Shown piece by piece: positions 28,193 to 36,613 of a stretch of 37,683 bases of DNA. Location of the stretch: NCBI GenBank assembly GCA_016845245.1, contig JAERSY010000038.1, positions 1-37,683 of the forward strand, given 5' to 3'. Both the position numbers and the translations under genes were made by a program. The notes below the pieces were generated by a model. That model was not told where the DNA came from, did not search any database, and saw only the letters and a program-made list of their open reading frames with translations. This DNA comes from Phycisphaerae bacterium. Its GTDB lineage: Bacteria; Planctomycetota; Phycisphaerae; Phycisphaerales; SM1A02. Each line of letters begins with the position of its first letter. Position 1 is the first letter of the stretch.

Positions 28193-29107
28193 ATGATGAT
28201 GGTTATGAAGTATTTGCTCCAACTCATCGCTGTTTGCTTGCTCGCTGGATGTACCTCGACAACCGTGGTGGTGCAGCATCTTGATGATGTGCAAGTTGAA
28301 CTTGAGCACAACCTTGTCATTGAAGATCACCAAGAGAATCCGATGACAACGCCGCAATTCTGGAAGATGGTGGATGATGCTGACGTTATTATTCTTGGGG
28401 AGTTACATGACCATGTTGTTGGTCACGCGTTTCAACGAGAAATTGTAGATAGGGTGATGAGTAATTTTCCAACCAGCACGCTCGCACTTGAGATGCTCGA
28501 ACGAGATGAACAACCAATCATCGATGATTTTATGGATGGGATTATCGATGAAAAACGGTTTGCGACACTTACGCATTCTGAACATTGGTCTGGAAAGGAC
28601 ACGTGGCAAGCGTGGTACCAACCCATCATCGATTGTGTGAAGTCACACAATGGTTCGGTTGTTGGTGCAAATGCGCCTCGAAGGTATGTGTCACTAGCAA
28701 GAACAAATGGGTTTGAAGCAATTGATGCGCTGTCAGAAAGCCGGCGTTCATATGTCACCATCCCGAGCCCCATGGTCGACAACCATTATCAAGAGCGGTT
28801 CTTTGAGTTCGCTGGCATAGAGGATGAAGAAATCGATGATAATCATCGAGTGTATGGCTTCTATAGGTCTCAGCAAGTTTGGGATGCAACGATGGCTAAG
28901 AGTGTTGCACAGTTAAAACCAACTGCATATGCAAAAGTCATTCTTCTCGTTGGTCAGTTTCATGTTGAGTATGAGGGTGGACTTATTCAATTCTTAAAGA
29001 AAGACTTGCCAGATTCAAACATCTTGGTCATCACAGTACACCGAACAAAGCCAGAGATTGAGTTTGAAGACATTCCACTCAGTGATGTCATCGTTTACGA
29101 ACGATAA
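28193..29107 (+). CDS. ChaN-like haem-binding lipoprotein (DUF399)
   Basis: 304 residues from ATG 28193. That start follows AAGAG by a suitable distance; other in-frame ATGs lie at 28163, 28196, 28199 and 28205. The signal peptide ends in a lipobox LAGC. The ChaN signature VIILGELHDHVVGHAFQREI is present, along with TLALEMLERDEQ, VVGANAPRRYVSLA and, near the end, VGQFHVEYEGG. ChaN proteins are iron-regulated membrane lipoproteins that bind haem as dimers. The gene is divergent from the two-domain thioredoxin gene and ends directly against the convergent Sua5 stop with no spacer. Confidence 0.87.
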   Translation: MMMVMKYLLQLIAVCLLAGCTSTTVVVQHLDDVQVELEHNLVIEDHQENPMTTPQFWKMVDDADVIILGELHDHVVGHAFQREIVDRVMSNFPTSTLALEMLERDEQPIIDDFMDGIIDEKRFATLTHSEHWSGKDTWQAWYQPIIDCVKSHNGSVVGANAPRRYVSLARTNGFEAIDALSESRRSYVTIPSPMVDNHYQERFFEFAGIEDEEIDDNHRVYGFYRSQQVWDATMAKSVAQLKPTAYAKVILLVGQFHVEYEGGLIQFLKKDLPDSNILVITVHRTKPEIEFEDIPLSDVIVYER

Positions 29108-30046
29108 CTACGTAGACGCGCGGGCCAAGCGATTTAAAATTGCATTCCACTCGGGCGTTTTGGGTGGCTCTTCAATGTAAATGCCCTGCCCACCAATCGC
29201 GTCAGCATCTCGAAGCGTTGCATAGAGTTTCGCGGCGTACTCCACTGGATTGTCTGGCATCACAAAAACTTGTTTTGTGATGCGAGGCGTGCCATGAATT
29301 GCAATTGCGATGACATCTGGATTTGCCAGCGTGTTCATGAACTCGCGCTCAATAAGTGTAGTTTTCGTATTTGGGGCGTAATGTGTTTTCGCAGTTCCGG
29401 GTGATTCAGATTGCGACGCTTGCTCGACGAGTGCTGTGTTTGGAATGATTTCAACAAGGGACTCGAGTGACACCGAACCCGGTCTTAGAATGGTTGGCTC
29501 GCCAACAAGTGATAACACAGTTGATTCAATACCACAGTCACAGGGACCACCGTCGATGACTGTCACGCCTCCGCCAAACGATTGTTCAACATGAATGGCT
29601 GTCGTTGGGGAGATGTATCCAGACGGGTTTGCAGATGGTGCAGAAATTGGCCCCCCAAACGCTGACAGCAGCGCGAGCGCCGTGGTGTGGTTTGGCATAC
29701 GAATTGCAATCGTGTCAAAGCCGCCGCACGCTGCAAGTGGAACCGATGATTTCTTTGGAACAACAATTGTGAGTGGGCCCGGCCAAAACTTCTTTGCAAG
29801 CACTTCGCAACGCTCGTCCCAATGGTCTGTTAACTGCGCCGCGATTGATTCGTCATGAATGTGCGCAATGGTGGGGTTGTTTTTTGGTCTACCTTTTAAC
29901 TCGTACACCGCCGCAATTCCGTCTTCATTAAACGTGTCGCATCCAAGTCCATACACAGTCTCAGTAGGAAAGGCGATCACCCCCCCTTCTTCTAATATGT
30001 TGACCGCCTGTTGGAGAGAGGCATGTGTTGGATTCACAATCGTCAT
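29108..30046 (-). CDS. L-threonylcarbamoyladenylate synthase (Sua5 type)
   Basis: 312 residues. The YrdC/TsaC core includes GGVIAFPTETVYGLGCD, KGRPKNNPTI, FWPGPLTIVV, IAIRMPNH and SAPSANPSGYISPT. The SPGTAKTHYAPNT linker leads into a C-terminal Sua5 domain, so it is the long Sua5 form rather than short TsaC. The enzyme makes threonylcarbamoyl-AMP from threonine, bicarbonate and ATP for the t6A37 modification of tRNAs reading ANN codons. Its start overlaps the stop of the tolC-type gene by four bases (ATGA), an unusual partnering. Its stop abuts the convergent chaN-like stop. Confidence 0.94.
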   Translation of the reverse strand: MTIVNPTHASLQQAVNILEEGGVIAFPTETVYGLGCDTFNEDGIAAVYELKGRPKNNPTIAHIHDESIAAQLTDHWDERCEVLAKKFWPGPLTIVVPKKSSVPLAACGGFDTIAIRMPNHTTALALLSAFGGPISAPSANPSGYISPTTAIHVEQSFGGGVTVIDGGPCDCGIESTVLSLVGEPTILRPGSVSLESLVEIIPNTALVEQASQSESPGTAKTHYAPNTKTTLIEREFMNTLANPDVIAIAIHGTPRITKQVFVMPDNPVEYAAKLYATLRDADAIGGQGIYIEEPPKTPEWNAILNRLARAST

Positions 30047-31800
30047 GGCGTATTGAGTGTTTGGGTGTGAATATCAATACCATGCATGTTGTTTGTGATG
30101 CCCATTGCCAAGTAGAGGTTTGAAATCGCCTTGTTGTAATTGACAATCGATGAGAGTTCAGCAATCCGAGCAGAAGCAAGACCCGATTGTGTTTGAAGTT
30201 TGAGATTCAAAAACGTTGGGGTAAGACCTGACATTGTTTCCTCTTCAACTTGAAGCGCTCTCATGTTCTCTGCTTGCGCCACTCTATATGCCCTGTTTGC
30301 TTGCATTAACTCAGCATTTGTCACGACATCTCTCAACAATCGTTTGACTTCAACAACAGCGTCTTGAACGCCTTTTCTGAAGCGAGCAGACGAACTCATT
30401 TTTTCGAGACGTTTTGATTGATACTCTGCTTCTGCAGCATGGTTTCCAAGCGGAACTTCAAACGACAATCCGGCAACGTAGTTTAAAAACTCAGCATCAA
30501 ACACCTCGTTGTACCCATTACCTGCAGAATCCCCGAGACCGTAGTATGAAAGTTGCGCTTGCAAATCGAGCTGTGGCAACCGCGCGTTATCTGCGACTTC
30601 AAGTGAAATGTCATTCTTATCGATTTCAAGAGCAAGCCGTCGTAAGTCTGGCCGGTGTTCAATTGCAGTCATCACCGCCTCTCTTAATGAAATTGTGACT
30701 TCGAGCGGCTCGAGTTCCGAAGTTGGCTGGAGCACTGAGTTCGCCTCTAAACCATACGAGTCACTATTCATCAAGGCCTTGAGCACATCAGATGCGCCAT
30801 GCACGAATGAACGCTGAGTAATAACATCGACCCGGCGTTGCTGAAGCGTTGCTACAGCTTGCGCATAATCAGATTCACCAGTGTCATAGCCCCTTCTGAG
30901 TTCAAGAATCTCAACAACTTGTTTTGATTGTTCATACAACCACTCGCGCACTTGCAACGTTTTCCATTGCAAGACCAGGTCTAGGTATGCCACATCAGTT
31001 GCTGTGACTGTATTCATCAACGAGAACTTAAAATCTTCAAGTGATTGACCATGTGCGATAGTTGAAATATTGACTTGCGCGCGAGACACTGACTCGCCAA
31101 AGTTGCGGAGAAGGGGTTGATTCAACCCCACCGTTCCAACAGTCTGCCATGCGGGGTTTGGTTGAAACAAAAAATCTGCGTTGTTGTTTTCCGACTTTGA
31201 TACGTCGGTTGAGACCGTCAGCGTGCCGCCTGAGTAAAAGCGTTTAGATAGCGAACTGTCAATGTTCAGTGTGTCTGTTGATTGTTCGTCGGAACTGAAT
31301 GGGTTGCTAGGAACAGTTTGTTGAGGGATTCTGTTTCGACCAAGCGTCCCATTTAATCCAAACAGAAAATCAAACGCCGCTTCAGACTGCCTGATTGCTT
31401 CTGATGACATGGCTGGTTGGTACGACGCAATCTCGACGTCGAGATTGTTTTTCAAGGCCGTGTTGATGGCGTCCTCTTTTGTTATTGAGAGCACGGACTC
31501 TTCGCCGTCATGTAAATCATTTCCCGCGGTTGCATTCCATGCTCCACTCGGTGGAGCGGGCGATAGCGCGTCCAAAACCTCACGCCTCCCCTGTAGCGCC
31601 GCCTCAACTTCGGTCTGCACTGTGATGGGTAGGGTCAACTCGCCATTTGATTCGTTTGGTTTTGGGGCGTCTTGTTCACCTTGATCTTCTGCGAGGGCTG
31701 ACGGCAAACGTGGCGACAACTCCTCTTGAAACGGTGAATTACAGCCACTTATGAAGGCGACGAGTGTAAAGGTGGGAAAGAAGCGAAAAAATTTCGACAT
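30043..31800 (-). CDS. TolC-family outer-membrane efflux lipoprotein
   Basis: 585 residues from ATG 31800; an ATG at 31821 would add seven residues that weaken the signal. The N-terminus is a lipoprotein signal (MSKFFRFFPTFTLVAFISGC). After a polar linker, two repeats of long alpha-helices with beta strands follow the TolC pattern: INTALKNNLDVEIASYQPAMSSE in the first half, EAVMTAIEHRPDLRRLALEI in the second, and GLSFEVPLGNHAAEAEY as a barrel strand. It would form the outer-membrane channel of a tripartite efflux or type I secretion system; no inner-membrane partner is in the window. No Shine-Dalgarno sequence; TGGTATTCT lies six bases before the ATG. Confidence 0.9.
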   Translation of the reverse strand: MSKFFRFFPTFTLVAFISGCNSPFQEELSPRLPSALAEDQGEQDAPKPNESNGELTLPITVQTEVEAALQGRREVLDALSPAPPSGAWNATAGNDLHDGEESVLSITKEDAINTALKNNLDVEIASYQPAMSSEAIRQSEAAFDFLFGLNGTLGRNRIPQQTVPSNPFSSDEQSTDTLNIDSSLSKRFYSGGTLTVSTDVSKSENNNADFLFQPNPAWQTVGTVGLNQPLLRNFGESVSRAQVNISTIAHGQSLEDFKFSLMNTVTATDVAYLDLVLQWKTLQVREWLYEQSKQVVEILELRRGYDTGESDYAQAVATLQQRRVDVITQRSFVHGASDVLKALMNSDSYGLEANSVLQPTSELEPLEVTISLREAVMTAIEHRPDLRRLALEIDKNDISLEVADNARLPQLDLQAQLSYYGLGDSAGNGYNEVFDAEFLNYVAGLSFEVPLGNHAAEAEYQSKRLEKMSSSARFRKGVQDAVVEVKRLLRDVVTNAELMQANRAYRVAQAENMRALQVEEETMSGLTPTFLNLKLQTQSGLASARIAELSSIVNYNKAISNLYLAMGITNNMHGIDIHTQTLNTP

Positions 31801-31806
31801 GTGTGC

Positions 31807-31815
31807 AGAATACCA
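31807..31815 (-). promoter_or_regulatory. Extended -10 promoter (TGGTATTCT) for leaderless tolC-type mRNA
   Basis: TG-G-TATTCT on the minus strand ends six bases before ATG 31800. It faces the -35 of the divergent promoter 13 bases away, so both could not be occupied together. Confidence 0.48.
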
Positions 31816-31827
31816 TCTCATCTGAGG

Positions 31828-31856
31828 TTGAAAGAACTTCCTGAAGGCGATACGCT
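31828..31856 (+). promoter_or_regulatory. Candidate promoter for the SH3-like secreted protein
   Basis: TTGAAA (31828-31833) and TACGCT (31851-31856) are 17 bases apart. The -35 is good and the -10 moderate. Transcription would begin near 31863, leaving about 40 bases of leader with the strong ribosome-binding site. Confidence 0.45.
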
Positions 31857-31892
31857 CAACATTATCTTAAGGACCTACGGAACACGGAAGTC

Positions 31893-31899
31893 GAGGAGG
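31893..31899 (+). promoter_or_regulatory. Strong Shine-Dalgarno (GAGGAGG) deciding the start at 31906
   Basis: GAGGAGG lies 6 bases before ATG 31906 and only 3 bases before ATG 31903. It is the longest anti-16S match noticed in the window and argues against a GTG start at 31801. Confidence 0.75.
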
Positions 31900-31905
31900 C
31901 CGATG

Positions 31906-33207
31906 ATGCCAACACCTATTCAAACGTTTGGACTCTCAATTGCAGTAACTTTTTCCGCATGTGTAACGCAACATGTTGTTGCGCAAACAGCAACAACCGA
32001 GAGCACGCCAAGTGAAACCGCGGACGATTCATCGTGGATTGGAGTCATTTCGACAACAAGCACGCCGATTCGTTGTGGCGCTAATGAAAGTTACTACCCA
32101 ATTGCGACAGCAAAAGATGGCAACCTCGTTCGCATTGTTGGCAAGCGTCAAGAATGGTTGAAGTGCGAAACGGATGGTAGTGTCTTCCAATCTGCGGTTG
32201 GCTATGTTAAATATCCCGCGACAAGTGTTGGCGCACTCACGATCAGTGACGACACTGGAACCGCGACGATGGAACTCGAAGTGCTTGGAAACAACATCGA
32301 ATCCGAAGAGCTTTATCGTTCTTGGAGACCTGTGTTCCGCCTAAATGAGGGCGATACTATTACAGTTGTTGAAACAATGAACACTGATGCTGGAACACTC
32401 CACAGAGATGCGTACATTGTTCACACTGTTTCGCTTCCATCAAAGGCAATGGGTTGGATTCACCAATCTGCAATCACAAAAGCGAGTGATGAGGTTGCTG
32501 CAACATGGGGTGATTGGACAGAATCAACGACTGTCGCAACAACTGAGCAAACGACGACAGATGACAATGGCGCTGTAGAAGAAACACAAACTACAGAAGT
32601 CGCTAACGCAAATGATGAAACCAGCGAAAGCGAAACTGAAACGGAAACATACACGCCCCTCTCACTTGCTGAACTCGAAGTGAAGTGGAAGCAAATGGCA
32701 GACGAGCCAGTCATGGGTGCTGAAGTGTCTCCTTTGCGGGATATGTATGCGGAGCTTCTTCAGAACAGCGCGGGTGACCTCGTTGTTGAACGAATTGCAA
32801 GCAACCGAATCAAACAACTTGATGTGTGGGCTGGATTGCAATCTCAACGAGTAAAAATTGATCATTTGAAGAACGATCTTGATGAAAAATCTCAGCATGT
32901 CAACGAATATCGTGACGTGTTCGACTCATTTGATGGCTATGCGATTACCGGCAAGTTGTCCCTATCCAACACTTTTGACGGGCGTTTACGTCCCTTCCTC
33001 TACCGAATCCAAGACCCACGAACAGGTCGAACGCTCGGCTATGTCGAAGATGATGAGCACTTTGAATTTGGTGAACTCGTCGGTCAAATCGTTGGGATTA
33101 AGGGCGATGCGAGCTGGGACCCACACTGGAGAATCCAGATGGTAAAAGGCACATCACTAGATCTTGTCTCACCCACTACCGCAACGGTCTCACCTGATAT
33201 ACAATAA
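31906..33207 (+). CDS. Secreted SH3-like domain protein
   Basis: 433 residues from ATG 31906, chosen by the GAGGAGG sequence. The signal peptide ends near VVAQ (about residue 27). Residues about 38-105 resemble a bacterial SH3 domain (WIGVISTTSTPIRCGANESYYPIATAKDGNLVRIVGK). A second beta module follows, then a Thr/Glu-rich low-complexity stretch with repeated ET pairs. A helical segment (about 255-340, with coiled-coil spacing) leads to a C-terminal beta domain ending in GQIVGIKGDASWDPHWRIQMV, also SH3-like. Such proteins often bind cell-wall polymers or partner proteins. It is divergent from the tolC-type gene. Specific function unknown. Confidence 0.62.
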   Translation: MPTPIQTFGLSIAVTFSACVTQHVVAQTATTESTPSETADDSSWIGVISTTSTPIRCGANESYYPIATAKDGNLVRIVGKRQEWLKCETDGSVFQSAVGYVKYPATSVGALTISDDTGTATMELEVLGNNIESEELYRSWRPVFRLNEGDTITVVETMNTDAGTLHRDAYIVHTVSLPSKAMGWIHQSAITKASDEVAATWGDWTESTTVATTEQTTTDDNGAVEETQTTEVANANDETSESETETETYTPLSLAELEVKWKQMADEPVMGAEVSPLRDMYAELLQNSAGDLVVERIASNRIKQLDVWAGLQSQRVKIDHLKNDLDEKSQHVNEYRDVFDSFDGYAITGKLSLSNTFDGRLRPFLYRIQDPRTGRTLGYVEDDEHFEFGELVGQIVGIKGDASWDPHWRIQMVKGTSLDLVSPTTATVSPDIQ

Positions 33208-33268
33208 TCAACTCTCAAAAGATGACTCCATCTTAGACTCCCAACCGGAGCCATCAGAGAGAACCCGT

Positions 33269-33307
33269 CTCCCAGAACACCTTGATTCAAAGGTAAGGTG
33301 GTGGGAG
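33269..33307 (+). other. Long interrupted hairpin just upstream of tRNA-Ala
   Basis: CTCCCA (33269-33274) pairs with TGGGAG (33302-33307), and CACCTT (33278-33283) pairs with AAGGTG (33295-33300). The two stems are separated by GAA on one side and a single G on the other. The loop is 11 bases. It ends five bases before tRNA-Ala and has no U-run, so it is not a typical terminator. It may be a 5' leader structure or processing signal. Confidence 0.5.
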
Positions 33308-33312
33308 CCATT

Positions 33313-33385
33313 GGGGCGTTAGCTCAATTGGGAGAGCACTGCCTTTGCAAGGCAGGGGTTACCGGTTCGAGCCCGGTACGCTCCA
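33313..33385 (+). tRNA. tRNA-Ala (TGC)
   Basis: A 73-base cloverleaf. Acceptor GGGGCGT pairs with ACGCTCC and includes the G3:U70 wobble pair that specifies alanine. The D-arm is GCTC-AATTGGGA-GAGC. The anticodon stem CTGCC/GGCAG encloses TTTGCAA, giving anticodon TGC. The T-arm is ACCGG-TTCGAGC-CCGGT. Discriminator A; CCA is not encoded (the next bases are TTTTT). Confidence 0.97.
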
Positions 33386-33400
33386 TTTTTAGGTGTTTAG

Positions 33401-34186
33401 TCAGTGTGTTGGTTTGAGGTACACCTCATACCGCACCAACTTCCCCTCATACACATGTGCCGGCTTCTGATGATATTGCTGTGCATATGTTGGCCTCTTT
33501 ACAACAACCCTCTTTGTCGCAACTTCAAACGCTTTTTCAAACAGTGCGGCTGTTTCATTTGGAATATCAAATCCAACAAGCGATTGAATATGTTGGATGG
33601 GTCCTGGAGGAAGCGCGCTCTTTTTTCGTTTTGGAGGAAACATCGGATCAAGGTAAACCGCATCGCACGGTTCTGGGGTCAATCCGCTCAGGATGTCTCC
33701 TCTCATGAATGTGAAGTTCAAACCAAATGCTGACCAAAACGCCTCATTTTCCTTTGCTCGACGTAACCCGTCTTCGACGAGCGTTGCGATGACTGGGGAG
33801 CGTTCAATTGCCGTCACTTGATAGCCCATCATTGAAAGTCGAAACGCATCGGCACAAAAACCAGCGGTCACATCCAAGACGCTAGTCGTAGATTGCCCAA
33901 TTGCTTTTGGGAGTGGTTGTTTGCGAGAGAGGTTTCCAGCCCCCGTCCTGCTATCAATCGAGAGGAAGTCAACCTTGTATCCCCTTTGGTTTGGTTTTGA
34001 TGCTTTGCGAAGTTCTACTCCATCATGACCGAAATACACCGCAATGGTTGCGCTTCCATCGTTGTTTGGGAAGCGATTTGAAAGTTCGCTTGCTGCAGCG
34101 TGATGAGCGTCTAGTTCTGAATGAACAATGACTTCAAGGGGTGGATTGTGGTGTACACTGCCTAGTTCGTTCGGAGTTTTAGACAT
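33401..34186 (-). CDS. rsmJ: 16S rRNA (guanine(1516)-N(2))-methyltransferase, RsmJ-like
   Basis: 261 residues from ATG 34186, near the 250 of E. coli RsmJ. The SAM-binding region is SVLDVTAGFCADAFRLSMMG, followed by VTAIERSPVIATLVEDGLRRA. The catalytic region has AVYLDPMFPPKRKKSALPPG, a hallmark of RsmJ, then RVVVKRPTYA. The enzyme methylates G1516 of 16S rRNA. The start codon shares a CATG with the ATG of the divergent lipoprotein, so the 5' signals of each gene lie inside the other. There is no Shine-Dalgarno sequence. A candidate promoter (TTGCTA, 18 bases, TATGTT) lies within the divergent gene. Confidence 0.88.
   Translation of the reverse strand: MSKTPNELGSVHHNPPLEVIVHSELDAHHAAASELSNRFPNNDGSATIAVYFGHDGVELRKASKPNQRGYKVDFLSIDSRTGAGNLSRKQPLPKAIGQSTTSVLDVTAGFCADAFRLSMMGYQVTAIERSPVIATLVEDGLRRAKENEAFWSAFGLNFTFMRGDILSGLTPEPCDAVYLDPMFPPKRKKSALPPGPIQHIQSLVGFDIPNETAALFEKAFEVATKRVVVKRPTYAQQYHQKPAHVYEGKLVRYEVYLKPTH
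34173..34176 (+). promoter_or_regulatory. GGAG ribosome-binding site supporting the start at 34185
   Basis: GGAG lies eight bases before ATG 34185, inside the rsmJ coding region on the other strand. It selects this ATG over the upstream in-frame start at 34128. Confidence 0.55.
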
Positions 34187-34619
34187 GAAACAAGTCCAAC
34201 ATACAGTTCTCTTTGTGATACTAGCAACCTTTTTGTTCTCAGGTTGCTCAAAGAAGATGGATTCCGCGCTCATTCGACCTGCAAAAATCAATCACGTGGT
34301 CTTTTGTGATTTAAAGAACCCAAGTGATACGGAAGCATTTATTGAAGATTGCAATACATATTTAGCTTCGATTGATGGTGTTGTTTCGTATTGGTGTGGG
34401 GTCCACGCAGAATACGGCAGAAGCACTGTTGATAGTGCGTACGATGTTGGGCTGTATGTGGGGTTCAACTCTGACGAAGATTATGAAAACTACGTCATCG
34501 ATCCTAAACATGTGTATCTCGTTGACAAATGGAAACCGCAATTTGATTCATTACGAATCTTTGATGTCCTTGATGAACCAAACATTGGTGATTTAACTCA
34601 AAATGGAGACTTACAATGA
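34185..34619 (+). CDS. Lipoprotein with a Dabb (stress-responsive alpha/beta barrel) domain
   Basis: 144 residues. A lipoprotein signal (MKQVQHTVLFVILATFLFSGC) anchors the protein. The remainder is one Dabb ferredoxin-like domain: INHVVFCDLKNPSDTEAFIED, then IDGVVSYWCG, then YDVGLYVGFNSDEDYENYVIDPKHV and a final FDSLRIFDV strand. Dabb proteins are small dimeric barrels, usually cytoplasmic, of varied or unknown function; a membrane-anchored one is less usual. The stop overlaps the next start by four bases (ATGA), linking it to two M16 peptidase genes. Its ATG shares CATG with divergent rsmJ. Confidence 0.82.
   Translation: MKQVQHTVLFVILATFLFSGCSKKMDSALIRPAKINHVVFCDLKNPSDTEAFIEDCNTYLASIDGVVSYWCGVHAEYGRSTVDSAYDVGLYVGFNSDEDYENYVIDPKHVYLVDKWKPQFDSLRIFDVLDEPNIGDLTQNGDLQ
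34198..34227 (-). promoter_or_regulatory. Candidate rsmJ promoter inside the Dabb gene
   Basis: TTGCTA (34227-34222) and TATGTT (34203-34198) are 18 bases apart on the minus strand, within codons for the lipoprotein signal peptide. The start of transcription would be near 34191, about five bases before the rsmJ ATG. Confidence 0.38.
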
Positions 34620-36613
34620 AGCGACTCCTCGCATTAACCATCGGTCTTTGCATGGCCGCACAATCTGCTGTTGCTCAAGTTGAGCCAGATGTTTTTACAC
34701 TCGATAACGGAATGAAATTCATTGTTCTTCCGAGACACGACGAACCAAATATGGTCGCTGTTGGGTGGGTCGCAAGGGTGGGCTCTGTCAACGAACGACC
34801 AGGAATTACAGGCATAAGCCACTTCTTTGAACACCTTATGTTCAAAGGTACAGACACAATTGGCACGAGTGATGCTGCAACCGATGCAGAGTTCACAAAT
34901 AGAGAGCGTGAGATTAGAAATCAAATGCTTGATTTAATCTGGAACGGTCAATATGAGCGGTACAAACTTGGTGAGATTGATGATCCGTGGAACCCAAGCA
35001 ATGACACGCCACAAATTGCGTCCCTGAGAAAAGAGTTATATAGCACGATGAAAGAACATCGTGATGTCATTGTTAAAGATGAGTTTGACTCGGTGTATCA
35101 AGGCGAAGGCGCAGTTGGAATGAACGCCTTTACAAGTGAAGATGTGACGTTTTACATTAACCAACTCCCCTCCAATAAGTTTGAGTTGTGGTGCTGGATG
35201 GAGTCAGACAGACTTGCGAATAGTGTGTTTAGAGAGTTTTTCTCTGAGCGAGATGTTGTTCACGAAGAACGCCGCATGCGAATTGAATCCACACCAACTG
35301 GCGAGTTTCAAGAACAGTTCAATTCAATGTTTTGGCAAGCGTCGCCATACTCGTGGCCTGTCATTGGTTGGACCAGTGATTTAAACAGTTACACGCTTGA
35401 AGAAGCGCTTCGATATTACGACCTCTACTATCAACCCAGCAATCTTGTTGGTGTTGTTGTTGGTGATGTCGATGCAGGCGCAGTTCGTGAAATGGTGACC
35501 GAGTACTTTGGACGACTTGAAGAGGGACAACAAGAAGTACCGCCAGTTGTGACGATTGAACCCGCACAAATTGCACCACAACGCATGGTCGCTGAAGTTG
35601 ACGCCCAATCATCTGTTGAAGTTCGATACCACGGTGTTCCTTTCAAACACAAGGATTCATACGCCCTTGACGTCATGGCTGGGGTCTTGAACGGTAAAAC
35701 TGGGCGGCTTTACAAGGCATTTGTTGAGCAGGATGAGATTGCGAGCAGCGCTTCATTTAGTGTTGATGGCAAAAAGTATGCGGGCGCGCTTTCGTTTAAG
35801 GCAACTGTGAAGGGTGACGCCACTCCTGAACAACTTGAACTCGCTTGGCTTGAGCAAGTGGACTCGTTGCAATCAGAGCCCGTTTCTGATTACGAGTTAG
35901 AAAAAGTGAAGAACAATATTGTTGCGAGCATTGTCAGACAATCAAAGAGCAACTTCTTTCTTATGATTCAACTTGGCTACGCTGAAGCAATTGGCGGCTG
36001 GGAAGAAATCAACGAAGCAAAAGACAAACTCTTGGCAATCACCGCTGATGATATTCTTGAAGTCGCGAATAAGTACCTTCAACTCAACAATAGTTCTGTT
36101 GCTGTCTACCATCGCGCAGAAGGCGTTGAACCAGTGGACGATGAGCTTGCAGCGTTTTCACCTGAAGAGCAGATGATGATTCAGCAATCCTTGAAAGGTC
36201 TTGAATCGATTCCAGCGTCTGATTTGCCTCAGGTCTATGAACAAATGAAGGGTGACGCGGCGCAAGTCCCACCTGACTTTAAGCCGGTATTTGACTACTT
36301 ATTGAAAAAGCTTGAAGAGCGGATGGCTGAGTCAGCGACCGAAGAAAGCGATATCACTGAAGGGGTCGACACTATTGTTGAACCAGTTGAACCGCCAAGC
36401 GAGCCGCAATCGCAAGCGTTAACTGAGCAGCAACAAGCTCAAGCAGATTTGATGCTCGCCAACCTGATTGATAAACCAATTGGCGAATTGAAAATGGTGC
36501 GAGGCGCATTAATGGCAGCTTCTTCAGGCGTGTCTGATGAAGAGCGTCCAATTCTTGAGTATGTACTCGAAAAACTTGATGCCCACATTACATCGAAAGA
36601 AGGTGGCGAATGA
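34616..36613 (+). CDS. M16-family zinc metallopeptidase, catalytic subunit
   Basis: 665 residues with signal peptide MKRLLALTIGLCMAAQSAVA. The inverted zinc motif HFFEH (His69, Glu72, His73) sits in GISHFFEHLMFKGT. The third ligand Glu is probably in ERDVVHEERRMR. A helical insertion of about 70 residues separates the zinc motif from the GMNAFTSEDVTFYINQLP strand. The second M16 half includes VVVGDVDAGAVREMV. A Glu/Gln-rich tail of about 140 residues extends beyond the usual M16B length. It would degrade or process peptides outside the cytoplasm. It is coupled by four-base overlaps to the Dabb lipoprotein and to the second M16 gene. Confidence 0.93.
   Translation: MKRLLALTIGLCMAAQSAVAQVEPDVFTLDNGMKFIVLPRHDEPNMVAVGWVARVGSVNERPGITGISHFFEHLMFKGTDTIGTSDAATDAEFTNREREIRNQMLDLIWNGQYERYKLGEIDDPWNPSNDTPQIASLRKELYSTMKEHRDVIVKDEFDSVYQGEGAVGMNAFTSEDVTFYINQLPSNKFELWCWMESDRLANSVFREFFSERDVVHEERRMRIESTPTGEFQEQFNSMFWQASPYSWPVIGWTSDLNSYTLEEALRYYDLYYQPSNLVGVVVGDVDAGAVREMVTEYFGRLEEGQQEVPPVVTIEPAQIAPQRMVAEVDAQSSVEVRYHGVPFKHKDSYALDVMAGVLNGKTGRLYKAFVEQDEIASSASFSVDGKKYAGALSFKATVKGDATPEQLELAWLEQVDSLQSEPVSDYELEKVKNNIVASIVRQSKSNFFLMIQLGYAEAIGGWEEINEAKDKLLAITADDILEVANKYLQLNNSSVAVYHRAEGVEPVDDELAAFSPEEQMMIQQSLKGLESIPASDLPQVYEQMKGDAAQVPPDFKPVFDYLLKKLEERMAESATEESDITEGVDTIVEPVEPPSEPQSQALTEQQQAQADLMLANLIDKPIGELKMVRGALMAASSGVSDEERPILEYVLEKLDAHITSKEGGE

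Noticed and set aside
31801-31905. N-terminal extension of the SH3-like protein from GTG 31801
   Set aside because: It precedes the strong GAGGAGG site, overlaps promoter elements and would bury the signal peptide.
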